A stretch of 64,000 bases of DNA. Origin: Amoebophrya sp. A120 (Eukaryota; Sar; Dinophyceae; Syndiniales; Amoebophryaceae). A model generated the notes under the pieces. The model was not told the origin of the DNA, made no database searches, and saw only the letters and a program-made list of their open reading frames with translations. The position numbers were made by a program, and so were the translations under genes. Shown here piece after piece: positions 34,201 through 46,200 of the stretch (position 1 is the stretch's first letter; each line of letters opens with the position of its first letter). The DNA lies in NCBI GenBank assembly GCA_905178155.1, contig CAJINV010000001.1, forward strand, positions 14,443,379 to 14,507,378, in the 5' to 3' direction.

Positions 34201-37200
34201 TGGCTTCTTTCGCGACATTGTCCCTCTGCACCACCCGACGTACATCAACAGGCGTTCCAAGTTTATCTGCCGCGTTTTGGAAGACTGCAGCGATCTCAAA
34301 AGATGTCAGGTCCACTCCGTCCATGCTCCGTAGCCGTTCCCGCAAGAATCGCACGTCCGAAATCAGGTCCTCGGTGGCAGCAGATAGCCAAGAAAGAGCC
34401 GCGCCGTCGCTGCTTGAGCTGGCGCCACCAGCTGGTGCTGGTGCACCTGCTGCATTTGCGGAAGCAGTATGAACTGCAAAAGTTGTATCGTGCCAGTAGT
34501 AGTAGTTGTAATTGAAATACAATAAATTAGCTCAGCGTGGCAAATGGAATTTGTCATGCTGTTTTGCGTTGGGAACGGGATGGAGGTTGGTAATGCATGA
34601 CTGCGATTTGCACCACGAGTACGATACTTTTCTTGCACAGGATAGCCAGTGGCTGATGTACTTCTTCTCGGTCCATACACGACGTCTGTCAGTACGCGAC
34701 TGGCGTGCACTGCGGCCAGCAGCAGCTGGCGCTCCGTCGAGCCCACGTCGCGCCGGGGGCCCCACCAGTTATCCAGGAAAAAACACCCATCCCCATCCAT
34801 TTTTTCATCATCGATCAATCGGCGGTAGTGCTCTTTGCCGACCGGGTAACCCAACGCCTGGCATGCATATTGACGAGCCCCGTTGTGGGACTATCGAGCC
34901 CATCCACTTTTTGCATGACAAGCACTGGAGCTGGACTTTTTGCATGTTTTGCATGACAAACTGGATGGGGCTGGGTCTTTTTTGTGGATACCAGTACAAA
35001 CGAGAATACGTCTGATCGGGCCCGGGTATGACGCTTTCTGGCCGAGTGCGGTCTTCCTCGGGCGTCACGTTCTCTTTCTCGGCAGACTCGCGTGCGTCTT
35101 GTGGTAAGTTTCGGCGCGCTCGTGGCGAGTGACGTTTCCACATCTCGTTAACCTTATCGAACTCTCCGTCATTGTCCGCCAACACGTCTCCTGTGCGGCC
35201 TTCCTCCTTCAATGCGTCCAGGTCCGCGATCTTCGTTCCTTCTCCGCCCTCCGCTTGTGCGAAGTCGAATTTACGACCGTAGACAAATACGTTGTTGTTG
35301 GTGCCAATCATTTTGTAGTTGTCTGGTGGCAGACCAGTTTCCCCGTGGCCTCCGCCGATCCGCTTGCCGCACACTCCACACGCCCCCTGGTCCCTGCCCA
35401 GCCCGCCACAGGCGGACACGCGCTGAATTCGTCTGCAGAAAATGTGGCGAAACATCGACGTAGTCCGTCTTGAGGTGTCGGCTTCTAGCTTGCTGGTGTA
35501 CACTGAGTACATGATCTCGGCAAGATCCTCGGAGCCGGACATCCCGGGAAGCCACAGGCTATCGTAGTTCAGAAGCTTTTGTGGGCTCAATGGGTGCAGC
35601 AGCGACACCGCGTAGTCGGCAGTTGCGGGACCTAACTCCTCCTTCGGTGGAAGCATCTGAAGCATCGCCAAACGCAGCAGGAACGTGATTGCCGTCAGTC
35701 GCTCGTCGCTTCCGTAGTCATCATCGTCTTGTTGTTGAACCGCAGTACCTGCGGCCCCTTGCGCGTTGCCGTCTTGTACGCCGGCACCTCCATCGACGAC
35801 GGATGTTGCAGAGTCATGATCCTGTGAAAATGTAATTTGGCGCTGAGCCCAGCCTCGACAGTACTTCAGAACGAGGCGCAGTTGCTGCAAACCAGACGCG
35901 GAGGCATCCGCATCAAGCTCTTCTCTGGCGGCAGCGTCTCCAACGATGTCCCACAGTGTGTTCTATGCATTGCAAATATGTTTGGTTCTGGAACAAGAGA
36001 GCAAGTAAAGTTTGTCATGCTTGTCTCACATGACTCTTAAATCTGTAATGCACGACCAGGAAAAACAAAGGCTCTTCCCTGTCATGCAAGTATGCAGTTT
36101 GTTATGCGGAATGCGAAACACACAGGAGCTTAAAAACTCGTCATGCGTGGCTGCATATTGCAACGCGCCCACGATTCACAAACTAGCATCACAAGTATCC
36201 AGACCCAGGCGTATTTGCATTGGATATGTTCAGCTGCGAGTCAGACAGGTTGTCGTGGAACACATAGCGTTGGACCGCCGCATAGCGGACCGCGCGCCAA
36301 AAGGGCTTGCTTGCGCCTTTTGCTTTTAATATAACCGCACCTCCGGTTCGCGTGCCGATCTCCCGCTGGATGGTTTCCAGAATCCAATTCATCCTATCAA
36401 ACGCGGGGTCCTCGATGGACTCGCTTCCCGAACGCAAGTCCAGCAATTCGTCCCAAACAATGGACATCGCCACGTAAGCTTCTTTTGCGATCAGCGCGTC
36501 ACGAGCGGCAGCGGAATTCTGCTGTATGGCGGTGTTCGGGGCGTCTGCGTGTGCTACTTGCGCTCCCGAGGAGCCCGCCGGCGTGTTTTGTTCATCCTGT
36601 GCAGTGACAACTTTCGCGGCTTCGTAGAAAAGACCACCAAACACATCTGGCGCCACAGGCACACCAGCTGCTTGGTTTTGTTGTTCTCCATCTTCTTGTT
36701 CACTGGGCTGCAACTCTGCAACTGCGAGCCACTTGTTCTTCTGCAGTAGGTTCACCAAGAAGCTGAGGTCGGTCTTTTCTCGGACCAGACGCAGAACGCG
36801 TGCTTGTAATGCAGGACCGTACCTGGTATTCTGCCAAATTTCCTTAGCCTCCGCTACCGAAAACGTTTCGGCTCGCGTGTCTTGATCTTGTCCGTCCTCC
36901 GCAACGAAACGCAGTGCGTTTGCGTTGGAGCCCAGCTTCACTTTGGACAACTCCTCAGCTAGCGCAAGCGACGCTTGGTGCAATACTGCCTGCTCCTTGA
37001 GAACGCGGCTTACAACTTGATCTTGCAAGTCGACCGCCTCTTCGCGGGCAAGTTGCCGGAGCGCACCCTGTATTTCCCTCAGGTACTCAGCAAGAACGGT
37101 CGCGGAATCGCGCACGCCTGAGTGCGCCTGCTGTATTCGCTTCTGAGCCACATACTCGTGCTCATACGCCTCCGAAACAGCACGGCGCAGAAACCGCTTT

Positions 37201-40200
37201 TCCTTTGCTTTCTCTTCGTCCGCTTCGAAACATACACATAGAGTCTGCACGAAGTCTTCGAATGGAGACAAGTCGGACTCGGAATTTTCTAGACCCAGAG
37301 CCCTCCGCTCCATAAAGGCAGAGGTGGCTCCTGGCGGAGGGGCGGGCACGTGGCCATCGTCACTCTCACTGTCCACATCCTCTTCATCTTCCTGTTCCGA
37401 ATCGATCTGATGTCGCCGGTGGCATCGTTTTCTTAGCCTTCTTGCAGCGCTTGCCCTCCTCCTTGGCGTCGGACTGGTGTTAGTACAAGTACTGTCAATA
37501 GTCATCACGTGCTGGTGGCGCTCTTTTTCGTGTAAACGTTCGAGGAAAATCTTGGCAACCAGCAGACGCGTTAGGGACCCGGTCTCATCCTTCTCTTCGA
37601 CGATGCTATCAAGGAGCTTCATTACAGCCTCAGGGTCGTCTATCAAATGTCGAAGGAGTCGACGGGATTTCGGACCGAGGGACAGTAGATGACCAAAAAA
37701 CACTCGCAATGTGCTGCGCGGAAACATTGTCTTCATCATTCGGACTTCTTGCATATGTTCTCTCTTGACACCTCCACTGAGCGCGTTCGTGAAGAACTCC
37801 ACCACGGCGCTCGGCTCGCCCTCCTCCATATCAATGAGCGCCCCATGCCCATCCTTAGCTCGACATCCAGAAAAAAACACTTAGCCCCATCAATTTCAAT
37901 TTTCTATTCTGTATGACAAACGCTGGACATGAGTTTGCACTCGTTTTTTTTCATGCATCTTCATGCTTTGCTTTTGCATAAACAAATATATAAAAATTCA
38001 AATTGAATGGGGATGCGTATTTTTTTGTTGATACTCGAAGCTCCGTGAAAATGGGCGCCTGGGATCTTTTGTCCCTTATCCCAGTCTTGTCTGGATCAAA
38101 AAAGTGCTCTCGCTGCGCTGGATTGGTCAAAATGGAAATCATGAGCCACTCTAACTGTAACCTCTCCTCGTTTTTCTTCTTGTGCCCATCGGCCGCCGCA
38201 ACATCGGCGTTTGCGATTTGCCGCGGGAGGGCCGCACGGATGCCGGGGAGGAAGGCCCACCGATGAAAGTGCAACCAGAACTCGAATTTCCGCATTGCTT
38301 CGTCCTCTAAGGCACCTATCGCCCCCTCACTAGTTGTGGGCTGCGGGGATCCGCTGGCCCGGAGCTGCTGCCCGGCTGCTCGCTCCACGTCAGCTCGGCG
38401 GGTGCTGTAGTTACGCCCGTCCAGACTGCGTAAGTCTGTGCGCAGTAGTTGGAATAGGCTTTCCATCCGGGTCACCGATAGTCAGAAAAACACCCACCCC
38501 CACCCAGCATGTTCTTGTCATACAGAATCAAAATGAACAATCACAATGAAACCCCTAACAGCTCCTCGTAGAGCCCTGTCATCTTCCGCCAACAAGTGAA
38601 ACATCAATGGCGACGAGGTGCCCAGGGCCCCTGGAGGTGGGAAATGAGGGTGGCACCTATAGCCGACCATACCAACTGATCGACCAGAAACCAACTGACC
38701 ATGCAAAATCAAAAAGTGGACCTTCTCCCCTGGAAGTAGCAACTCACGCCACACTACCGCTACCCACTCCGAAGAGCAGGCAAACCGCCGAGCTCTCCCT
38801 GATTCCGAGCACATCGGCAGGGAGGTCGCGCGGGGCGCTAGAGGTGACGGTGACTCTCGATGGTGGCACCCTGTAAAATTCAGTCAGAGACCACACAGGA
38901 CATTCCAAAAGTGGAAACAAAACAATGAACAATGTCATGCACAAAGTGGCCGGGGATGGACGTTTTCTTGCGGATATCACGTGGAAGGTCAAAAGTTCCT
39001 CAAAGTGGTAGGGGAGGCCGTCGTACAGTGCCTCTCTTTTAAGCTCGTGCAGCAAAGGGGACGTCTTAGTCTCACGCGGGATATCGGACGCTGTTATAGT
39101 GGCCGACGCGATCGACTGAATCGCTGCGAGTGCGGCATCGACGATGTATTTATGGACCGTGTCCAGTGGGTGCAAAACCACCGACGCCCGGTCGACGCTG
39201 TGAGAAGCCACGACTTCATGCGCTCGCCGGGCCCGGGCTTTTGATTTTGTGGGTGTGCCAGCCGAATGTTGCTGCGTATTAGAAGCAGGGGGAAGATTCA
39301 AGAGGTTTCGCAGTGTTAGTGCGGAGAGTTCATTCCGCCATGCCTTGAGGCGTTCGCGGGAGGCATTTGGAGTTTGCTCCTCGAGGACGCGGTCACCTGC
39401 TACGGGATCTTGCCCATGTTGGAGTTGGTGTAGCTGACCTGCTCCACCTTGCTCCCGGCCCATTTTTTTCTGCTGCGCCTTCTCTTCCGGAGACAAGCTG
39501 GGATTTTTCCGAAGCTGTACCTGAGCACGTGCGGCCACGGGAAGAAACCCGAGGTAAAAAGCGATTGCACGTAATTCTTCCTGGTACAGACGATAAACGA
39601 ACACCTGATCTGCGAGGCTCATGACCAACTCCTGCAACGTGACAGTGATAGTGACTCGGGTTGTTACGTTGGGAGCCGGAGCCCCCCGCTCAACAAATTC
39701 GTACTCCTGGGCATCGGCGGTGCTGGCCTGGGGAAGATTATTCTTCTTATTCAACGCAAGGGCGTCTTTCTCGAGCAGGCGCCGCAGTTGCACCACGTCT
39801 GCAGGCTGCAGGGCTTCATGCACGTCGCGGTCCTCCGCCACAATCATAGTCGTCAGGTCGTCGAGGAATAGGCCTGTCGCGAGCTCCTTGTTGATTTCCA
39901 TTTCGCCCTTCGCAGTGCCGGTGCCAGAAGTCGTGGGAATAGCATCTGCCTCCTGCCTTACAGCGTAGTGAAACAATCTATGAAGCTTCTCGACGTCAGC
40001 ACCCGCTCCGCTGGCAGCAACCGAGCGGTCGAAGTGAGCACTAAACCGCTCAAAAATTTCCGCAAAAAACGGAAAAGTGACCTGAACATCCTTCGTGATT
40101 GCGTGGAAACTGTGACTTCTCGGGGCGCCCTGGATGCTGCCGTGAAAGTGGCTGCACGCAAAGAACAGGTCTTTACGGTCTTGGTGCCATTTGCTCTCCG

Positions 40201-43200
40201 CTGCAAGTGCTGAAGGCGCTGCCGCTACTGCGGCCGCGGCCGAGGATGAAGACGTACCTCCGAGAACAAGATCCCCTCCCCCTGGAGCGGAAACTGCAAA
40301 AGTCATTTTCAGTGACATTGCTGGATTCGGATGAATCATGGAAATCATGTTTTCAAACAAGTTGCCATTGCGATTGAGATCACCGAGGATCTGCCCGACG
40401 CGTTTTGACAACGTGTCGATGAAGTGCATTTCCAGATCTTTGTGAAATGTTGTTGTGATAATCGCGGTGCCGCGCGGACTTCGACCTCCGCCCAGGAATC
40501 CTGTGTCGCCGAGCTGGGCACTGGCCGACTTCCGCCTGTCCGTTCGCGACTTCGCGACTTCCACGAGCCAGGATGCTCTTTCTTCCTCTGTCTTGGCGTA
40601 CCGGTTCGCGACCTGATTGAACACCAACTTCGCAAACTGTTCGCCATCCTCAGAGTTCTTATCCGCGAGGTCGAGCAGGGAGGACAGGAAAAGCTCGTGG
40701 GAGCGCGAGAGTGCTTGCTTCTGCGTTACTCTCGCTGCAGCAGTTGCAGTGCTTCCGTGGAATCCTCCGACCCCACGCATGTGCCGCGATTTTCGGGCTG
40801 CACTCGCGCCAGATACCGAGGTTTGGCTCATCTGCGCCATTAGCGCTGCTTGCTGACCGGCGTTCTGGAGAAATCCTGTTTCACTCATTTCGACAACTGC
40901 GCCGTGTAGGACCTGCTGTAGCAACGACGTGAGCAATTTGGGTTCGCCAGTAGCCAGAATGCTGTCGCGAAGGACGCGAGACATGGTGCGTTTCTGGATC
41001 AGAGTCTTGAGGCTGGGCAAGATCTGCCCGTCGGTCACGGTAACGTGTTCGCTCCGAATGGTAGCATCGTCCAGGTGTGCGACTCGCCAGCCGTTTGGCT
41101 GCACCACGTAGGGGACTGCGGCGCTGTCTCCAGCGGCCCCCGTCAACTGGATCAGAAACACGATAGAGGTGTCCAGAGGGATGTTTTCACGTCTCCAAGA
41201 CTGTTCCAAGATCGAAGGCCTCTCGACACGGTCGTCCCCCCGCAGGTGGCCCGTCGCAGGGCCACTCCGAAAAGACGCGGCGGAGCCGCTCACGCGTTGG
41301 CTACCGACCACAGAACTTCTTCTTGCCGGGGGCACGTATTGTCTGCTGCTCGGAAGACCATCTGACGCAACGCTGGCTTCGTCGAAAGAAGAAGCACTAC
41401 GTCCCCGGCCAAAATGCATTTCCTCCGAAGCAGGCGCATCGGCATTCCTCTCTTGGAAAAATCGCTCGAGATCGGCGCCGAGGGTATGGCGCGCGGACTC
41501 AATCAGGTGCGCGGTGTCAGGATCGGCTTTAAGCAGAAGCACATGGCGCTTTGATTTCAGAGTGTGCGCTGTGGCTCCTGCTTCGGTAGAACGACCGTGT
41601 GCGGTCCTCCCCTCGGGGGCCGCGGCTTGAACTAGTTTACGCAGGTCCTCCGCATGCTTCTCCTGGGAATCCCGCAGAAACACCTGCAAGATGTGCGACA
41701 GATCGGCGGCCGCGCGCACCTCTCGGAGGCTTCGCAAGTCGACGCGTAGCTGCTTCAGGCCCGCGAGGCTGCCAACATAATTTGGATTTAGGGCACTGGA
41801 GAAAGTGGTGATTTGCACACGCTGCAGATTGATCCGCGTTGGTGCCCCGTTTCCCGCGTCGCTAGCGTCAGACCCTCGACGACCGTGCAAGCGGCCCGTG
41901 CTCCCGCTGGTGCCCACGGAAGAACTTGGTGTCGTCGCTTCTGAAGCAGAGGCTGTGTCGCTGGGTTCTTGAGTGAGACCTTTACTAGAAGGGCCGAAGC
42001 GCACACTGTGCGTGCTGACCCAGGACGCCGCCGTGTCGTGCTCATCAAGGGGCGCCAGAAGAAAATCCGCCAGAGTGCGTTTGTCTTCCGCTTTCTCGGG
42101 GTCGCCAAAGTACGTCCGATACAATGCGAGTTTCAAGCTATTCGGATTGGTCAGTGCAACTCGAGAGTTCCCAGAAGTTGCTGACTGTTCCATCGGCCAC
42201 CAACGATCGGGGCGGGACGCCTTTAGGCAGTCGTGGTAATTAAGCAGTTCTATCGCTGCATCGGGGTAAACGGTTTCAAAGAGCCGCTTCATCGAGCTAT
42301 CCGCAGCTGCGCTTTGCACGCGCTGGTCCTGCTGCGCGACCCCCAGTCTACCGCTCTGCGTGGTTAGCTCTTCCATAGCTAGTAACGCCAACGTCTCGTC
42401 CTCGGAGAAGTGCACGAACTTCAGAGGCCCGTTCATGAACTTTAAAGGCCCGATCTGTGGCAGTCCCAGCTGACTGAATCTCATCTGTTTGAGAGTGGTG
42501 CGAACGTTTTTCTCCTCATTAGAAAGTAGATCCTCGGGGGAGAGTGCGTACTTTTCCATGCGGTTCAGCAGTGGTGTATCTAGCAACTGGGGCTCTGGTT
42601 CCAGAATTACCAGCTTCGCCGTGCTTGCCACCTGCACTTTCGCGTGATCATTTCCCAAACCCAGGTTCACGTACTTTTGGCCGGCGAAGACTGTGTAGTA
42701 CTGGTTGAGTGCGTCATACACCGCTTCGTAAATCTTCGCAGCGTTTACCAACACAACCACTTCGCCAGATTCGAGTCCGTGCTTGACTTTATCAATGCAG
42801 CGATTCAGGAACGCAAGAGACCCATCTTCCGGAAAGCTACTCCCAAAGACGAGCGCGACCTCCTTCCCGAGGATGCCCTTCGTCTGCAACACGTTGACCA
42901 AGCCCAGACCGCCAGTGCTTCTGCCGCGAGGTAGCAGCAGCGGGTAGCGCACCGGGTTTTTACCGTCAGGGTCGGCCTGCGACAGGTTATCTTTCAGAAG
43001 CACGTCGATCGTAAGCGCATCTATGTGCTCTCGTAACCGCTCCTTCCCGCTCTTGGCCTGCGCCGCACCCTCCGCGGCCGCAGCAACTGCACCCCCAGCG
43101 GCAGGCTCGATACCGAGGTAGGGGAGTAGCCGCTCCTGTGCCGTTTTCTGCAGTTCAGCCGAGATCCCCCCGAAGTTTCGCTTTACACAATATGCCAGCG

Positions 43201-46200
43201 CTGCGAGCTTCGCTTCGTGCAGAATTTCAGGCGTGACATTCGACGCACTGTTCGCGCGATGCCATTCGTCCGCCCGCTGGTCCAGCATTTTCAGAAAAGA
43301 ATAAAAGTCCCGCAGCCCGTACGACGTGCTCACGTCGCGCTCCTCGGGCTCTGCCCCGCCTCGGTGGGCCGCGCCGGCATCGGCACCAGCATCGCTGCCG
43401 GCATCCTCATCGTCCTCTGTGTCCTCCCCGTCGCCGACCTGCTCAACCGCGCCGACCACGGCCCGATACCCGTCAACAATGGACAGGATGACTTGCTCGC
43501 GCTCGGTGCGCGTACCCGGCTGGTCGTTCGGATCGGTGCGCGAGGCGCCGAAAAGGAGGCTGCCCTCGTGCCGAAAGATGGCCCGGCCGGTGCGAATCAT
43601 CTCCTCGCGGTTCAGCTCCTCGCGCATGACCAGAATCGCGCGGTTCATCTTGGCCGGATCCAGGTTCCAGTTCGACAGACCCATGAACGCCACCTTGTCG
43701 GTGATTTGCTGGCCGAAGTGCCCGTCTGGCGAGATCCCGGTCTCGAGTAGCGGGTGCAGTGCTTTCAAGGGGAGGTGCTGGCTCTCCTCCGCCAGTCCCA
43801 CCTCGTCCAGCACCACCACGGCGATCTCCTTGCGAAGTTCTGCCCGCGTCAGACGGTCCAGCTCCACCCCTTGCAGTGGCGTCGTGCTCCCGGACGACCC
43901 TCGAGCGGCCCCCTCGGGGGCTTGTAGTTGCTTGCTGTCCTTTTCCTCTTTCAAACGACGCTCGTGTGCCCTCCGAACCTCGTTCACCCTTTTCTGAACC
44001 AGTTGATGCTGTACCTTGCTGGCCTTTTGGAAAATATCGAGTATCGACTTTGCCGTGGAGTGAGGAGAGCACTGGTTCGTTTGGAAGGCCGTTCGCCCGA
44101 AGTCCTCGTCTCGTCGGAACAGCGGGACCGGCGAGGAGCTGCCGATCATCACGTCCTGCACGATCGCTTTGCCCAACGATTTGGAGCTGCCGGGCTTCCC
44201 AACGATGAATACCGGGATGCGCAGCTGCGCGCACACAGCGAGCAGCATTACGTTCTCCAACAGCGCTTCGTTGGGCGCAAGGCGGCGCTCCCTCAGGTAA
44301 TCGGCCAGGTCTGCCTTGAAAACTTCTTTCAGAGCGCCCGACGCGCGCTCGAATTCCTCCCGCTCGCCAGGTTCAAAAATGCTGTTCCTGGCCAGGAACT
44401 GGATGCGCTTGCGGACCGGGAGACTGAGGAAATACGCGAAGTACATGCCCAACGGGAGCGCGTCGTTCACCACTTGGCCAGCCTTGGCGAAGCCGCGGTC
44501 CGTACCGCGCAACTGAATCACGTTGTTTTCTACTCCTGGTCCCAGCACGGGGGCAGTTGTACCATCAGGTTGCGCGGCTACGCCGACACCAGCATCTGCA
44601 GCTGCGTCCACTTGCGGCGGAGGTTGTTGCGGTTCTGCTTGTTCCTCGTCAACATCCATGGCGTCAGGTCGTGGCCCAGCAGCAGCTGCAGTCGATGGCA
44701 TGCGGGGATGCGCAGACAACGTGCGGAACTGTTCGAAGTACTTGTGACTCAAGTAGGACGTCGGAGACTGCAGTCGCTCAGCAAAGAAAGCCACGATATC
44801 CATCAAACGCTCGACATCACGGAGACTCACGGCCCTCAGCTCCGTCCGATTTCCGCCCTCGGCATTGGGATCCTTCCCCCGGATAAACAGGTGCACATTT
44901 ATCACCTGATTCAAGATCCTGCGGGTCGCTACCTGTTCGACGGCAAATGTGTACAAAATCCGCCGCAGCAAAACCGCTGATTTTCTGTTGTTGGCATGAC
45001 CGTCTTGCCAGTTGAAACAAAGCTCGCGACGGTCCAGGTCCGGGTACGGAATGTTGACACCGCCAACAGGAATTGTGCCTTGTTGTGCAGTTTCAAGTCC
45101 CACTGAAGCTGCGCCAACTTCCGAGTTCTGGCCTGCGGAAGAGGCGCTGGCCGACGGGGAACCTGGTGGAGGCGGTCTCCTGAACTGCAATTGCTCGTGC
45201 AAGACGCTGCTCCCTAGCTCCTGGATCTTCGCGGCGACGTGGTCTTCGAAAATCTTGAAATCGTTTCGAAAACAGTTGAACATGTCCGAAAGACTTTGCC
45301 GCAGGGTGGCTGGGATGAGACGGATCTTGCTAGGATCACTTTCCATGGTCTCCACCGCGCCCGCCTCGTCATCCGGATGTTCTACCAGCTGCTCCGCCCC
45401 TTCGCCGGCAGCAATAGCATCTGCACGCAAAGCGGGACCCTGGTCGTGGTTGACGACGGCGGCAGCATGATTGCCGGCGCCGTCCGCCCCCTCACCAGCT
45501 CCTTGGCTCCCAGCAGCTGCGCGTATCACAGAAGACGAAGCCGCTGCCGCTCCCCTCTTTACATAGTACCTTTCATCGCGGAAGTTACGCAGTTCCCTCG
45601 CAAGCGCAGCTTTCAAATTGATCTCTGCTTCTTGATCAGCAGGGTCCACCGCCGCGCCGGCTTCTTGTCCTCCACGCTCCTCCGGAACTGCGGCAGCTCC
45701 ATCGTCTGGTTGCTCTGCCACTGGAGCCGCAGGAGCGTCGCCGACGACATCCTCTGAATCTACCGACGCAAAAACTTCGCGCTCCAGAGCACGGAGTATC
45801 TTTTCTCCTTTGTCATACTTTTCCCGTAATGTCTGCACTGAGGCCACCTTATCGCGCCACACTTCCTCAGGCTCCAGCTCTATATGTACGGCTGCTGCAG
45901 GACTAGCACGACGACTGGCAACATGAGCGACAGGAACGCTCTGCTCTCCTATGTTGCTTCCCGAAGGCAGAGTCGTGTGGGCGGGTCGCTCATGCAGCAT
46001 AGCTTGTATGCGCTTTAGCACAATTTGGCGAGCGTAGTCGGCTTCGGTATCTTCCGGGAGAGAACCAAACTCGAAAATGCTGTCACGCAGAGACGGGGGC
46101 GTCCGCACGACGCGATATACCAGGTCGCGCATCGGGCGGTCACGGGTAGCAGGACTGTCCTGTGGCAAGTCGTTGCCGTCCACGGCTTCCGCGGCGTGCC

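Noticed and set aside
28652-34522. Treating the 1,956-codon frame as a separate gene
   Set aside because: The in-frame GT..AG join to exon 9, the continued open frame on both sides and the total coding length divisible by three favour one gene; separate genes remain possible without RNA data.
34463-34649. Excision of element plus 5 nt at 34468-34644
   Set aside because: It would shift the frame of the following 5.8-kb exon; the GT..AG alternative keeps it.
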